NCBI GenBank assembly: GCA_023428805.1
Contig: JAEYWW010000045.1
Span: 1 to 5,291, forward strand
DNA from: Armatimonadota bacterium
GTDB taxonomy: Bacteria > Armatimonadota > Fimbriimonadia > Fimbriimonadales > Fimbriimonadaceae
Reading direction: 5' to 3'
Length of the DNA stretch: 5,291 nucleotides
Shown: one piece after another, positions 5,226 to 5,291 of the stretch
Layout of the letters: each line of letters opens with the position of its first letter
Position numbering within the stretch: position 1 is the first letter of the stretch
Program-made: the position numbers and the translations under genes
Notes under the pieces: model-generated
What the model was told of the DNA's origin: nothing
Databases searched by the model: none
What the model saw: only the letters and a program-made list of their open reading frames with translations

Positions 5226-5291
5226 CATCGGCAACACCCAGACCGTCGTCGGAATCTGGGATGGTGAAGCCTGGCGGGCGATGTGGCGGCT
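5209..5291 (+). CDS. coaX: Type III pantothenate kinase CoaX, 5' part (3' end outside window)
   Basis: Only the first 27 codons and part of another are visible. They begin M-T-W-A-I-D-I-G-N-T-Q-T-V-V-G-I-W-D-G. The D-I-G-N-T phosphate-binding motif within the first ten residues, followed by a short T-x-x-V-G strand and a D-G turn, is the hallmark N-terminus of CoaX (ASKHA fold). CoaX phosphorylates pantothenate with ATP in the first step of coenzyme A synthesis. The BirA/CoaX transcriptional regulator Baf and other ASKHA proteins share related N-termini, but D-x-G-N-T immediately at the start favours CoaX. The ATG at 5209 lies inside glmM, 17 bp before its stop ends, in a different frame. This start is supported because the conserved motif would otherwise lack room for an initiation codon. 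Ribosome-binding signal is weak (GTGGA at 5196-5200). The rest of the kinase lies beyond the window. Confidence 0.85.
   Translation, partial: MTWAIDIGNTQTVVGIWDGEAWRAMWR

Noticed and set aside
4497..5237. A 246-codon minus-strand open frame
   Set aside because: It is antisense to glmM and the coaX start, with no recognisable motif or ribosome-binding site; it is a shadow frame.

Overview
The window looks like ordinary bacterial chromosome at moderately high GC. Six protein-coding genes are supported, two of them cut by the window edges, plus one hairpin-rich intergenic repeat. There are no tRNA or rRNA genes, CRISPR arrays, transposases or phage genes. The source is probably an Armatimonadota (Fimbriimonadia-like) or PVC-group (Verrucomicrobiota/Planctomycetota) bacterium. 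This rests on my recollection of where similar GTGGCATGGGC hairpin repeats, DUF2330 proteins and M61 peptidases occur together. It is a weak inference, and no species should be read from it.

Layout: (1) Bases 1-1243, plus strand: the 3' part of a DUF2330-family gene, translationally coupled through an ATGA overlap to a 145-aa protein of unknown function with one N-terminal membrane helix. This block is visibly lower in GC (about 50% over the second gene by hand count) than the glmM end (about 60-65% in sampled lines). (2) Bases 1247-2683, minus strand: a secreted M61 (glycyl aminopeptidase-like) metallopeptidase with an intact HEXXH...E zinc site. It lacks the C-terminal PDZ domain common in the family, and its stop codon lies 3 bp from the stop of the convergent small gene. 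(3) Bases 2732-3139, plus strand: a GNAT N-acetyltransferase diverging from the peptidase gene across fewer than 50 bp and apparently using a non-ATG start. (4) Bases 3141-3252: a 112-bp symmetric element of four perfect 7-bp-stem, 5-nt-loop hairpins, bounded by 11-bp perfect inverted repeats. One hairpin runs into T5 and probably terminates the GNAT transcript. (5) Bases 3304-5291, plus strand: a tightly packed grpE - glmM - coaX operon (overlaps of 4 bp and 17 bp), with coaX running off the end.

The last three genes combine proteostasis (the nucleotide exchange factor for DnaK), cell-envelope precursor synthesis (GlcN-6-P to GlcN-1-P) and CoA synthesis (pantothenate phosphorylation). This is a housekeeping operon, not a dedicated system. 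I found no convincing new defence, toxin-antitoxin or biosynthetic system. The most interesting items are the structured 112-bp repeat, whose two halves keep the same fold with different bases in one stem, and the DUF2330/membrane-protein pair.
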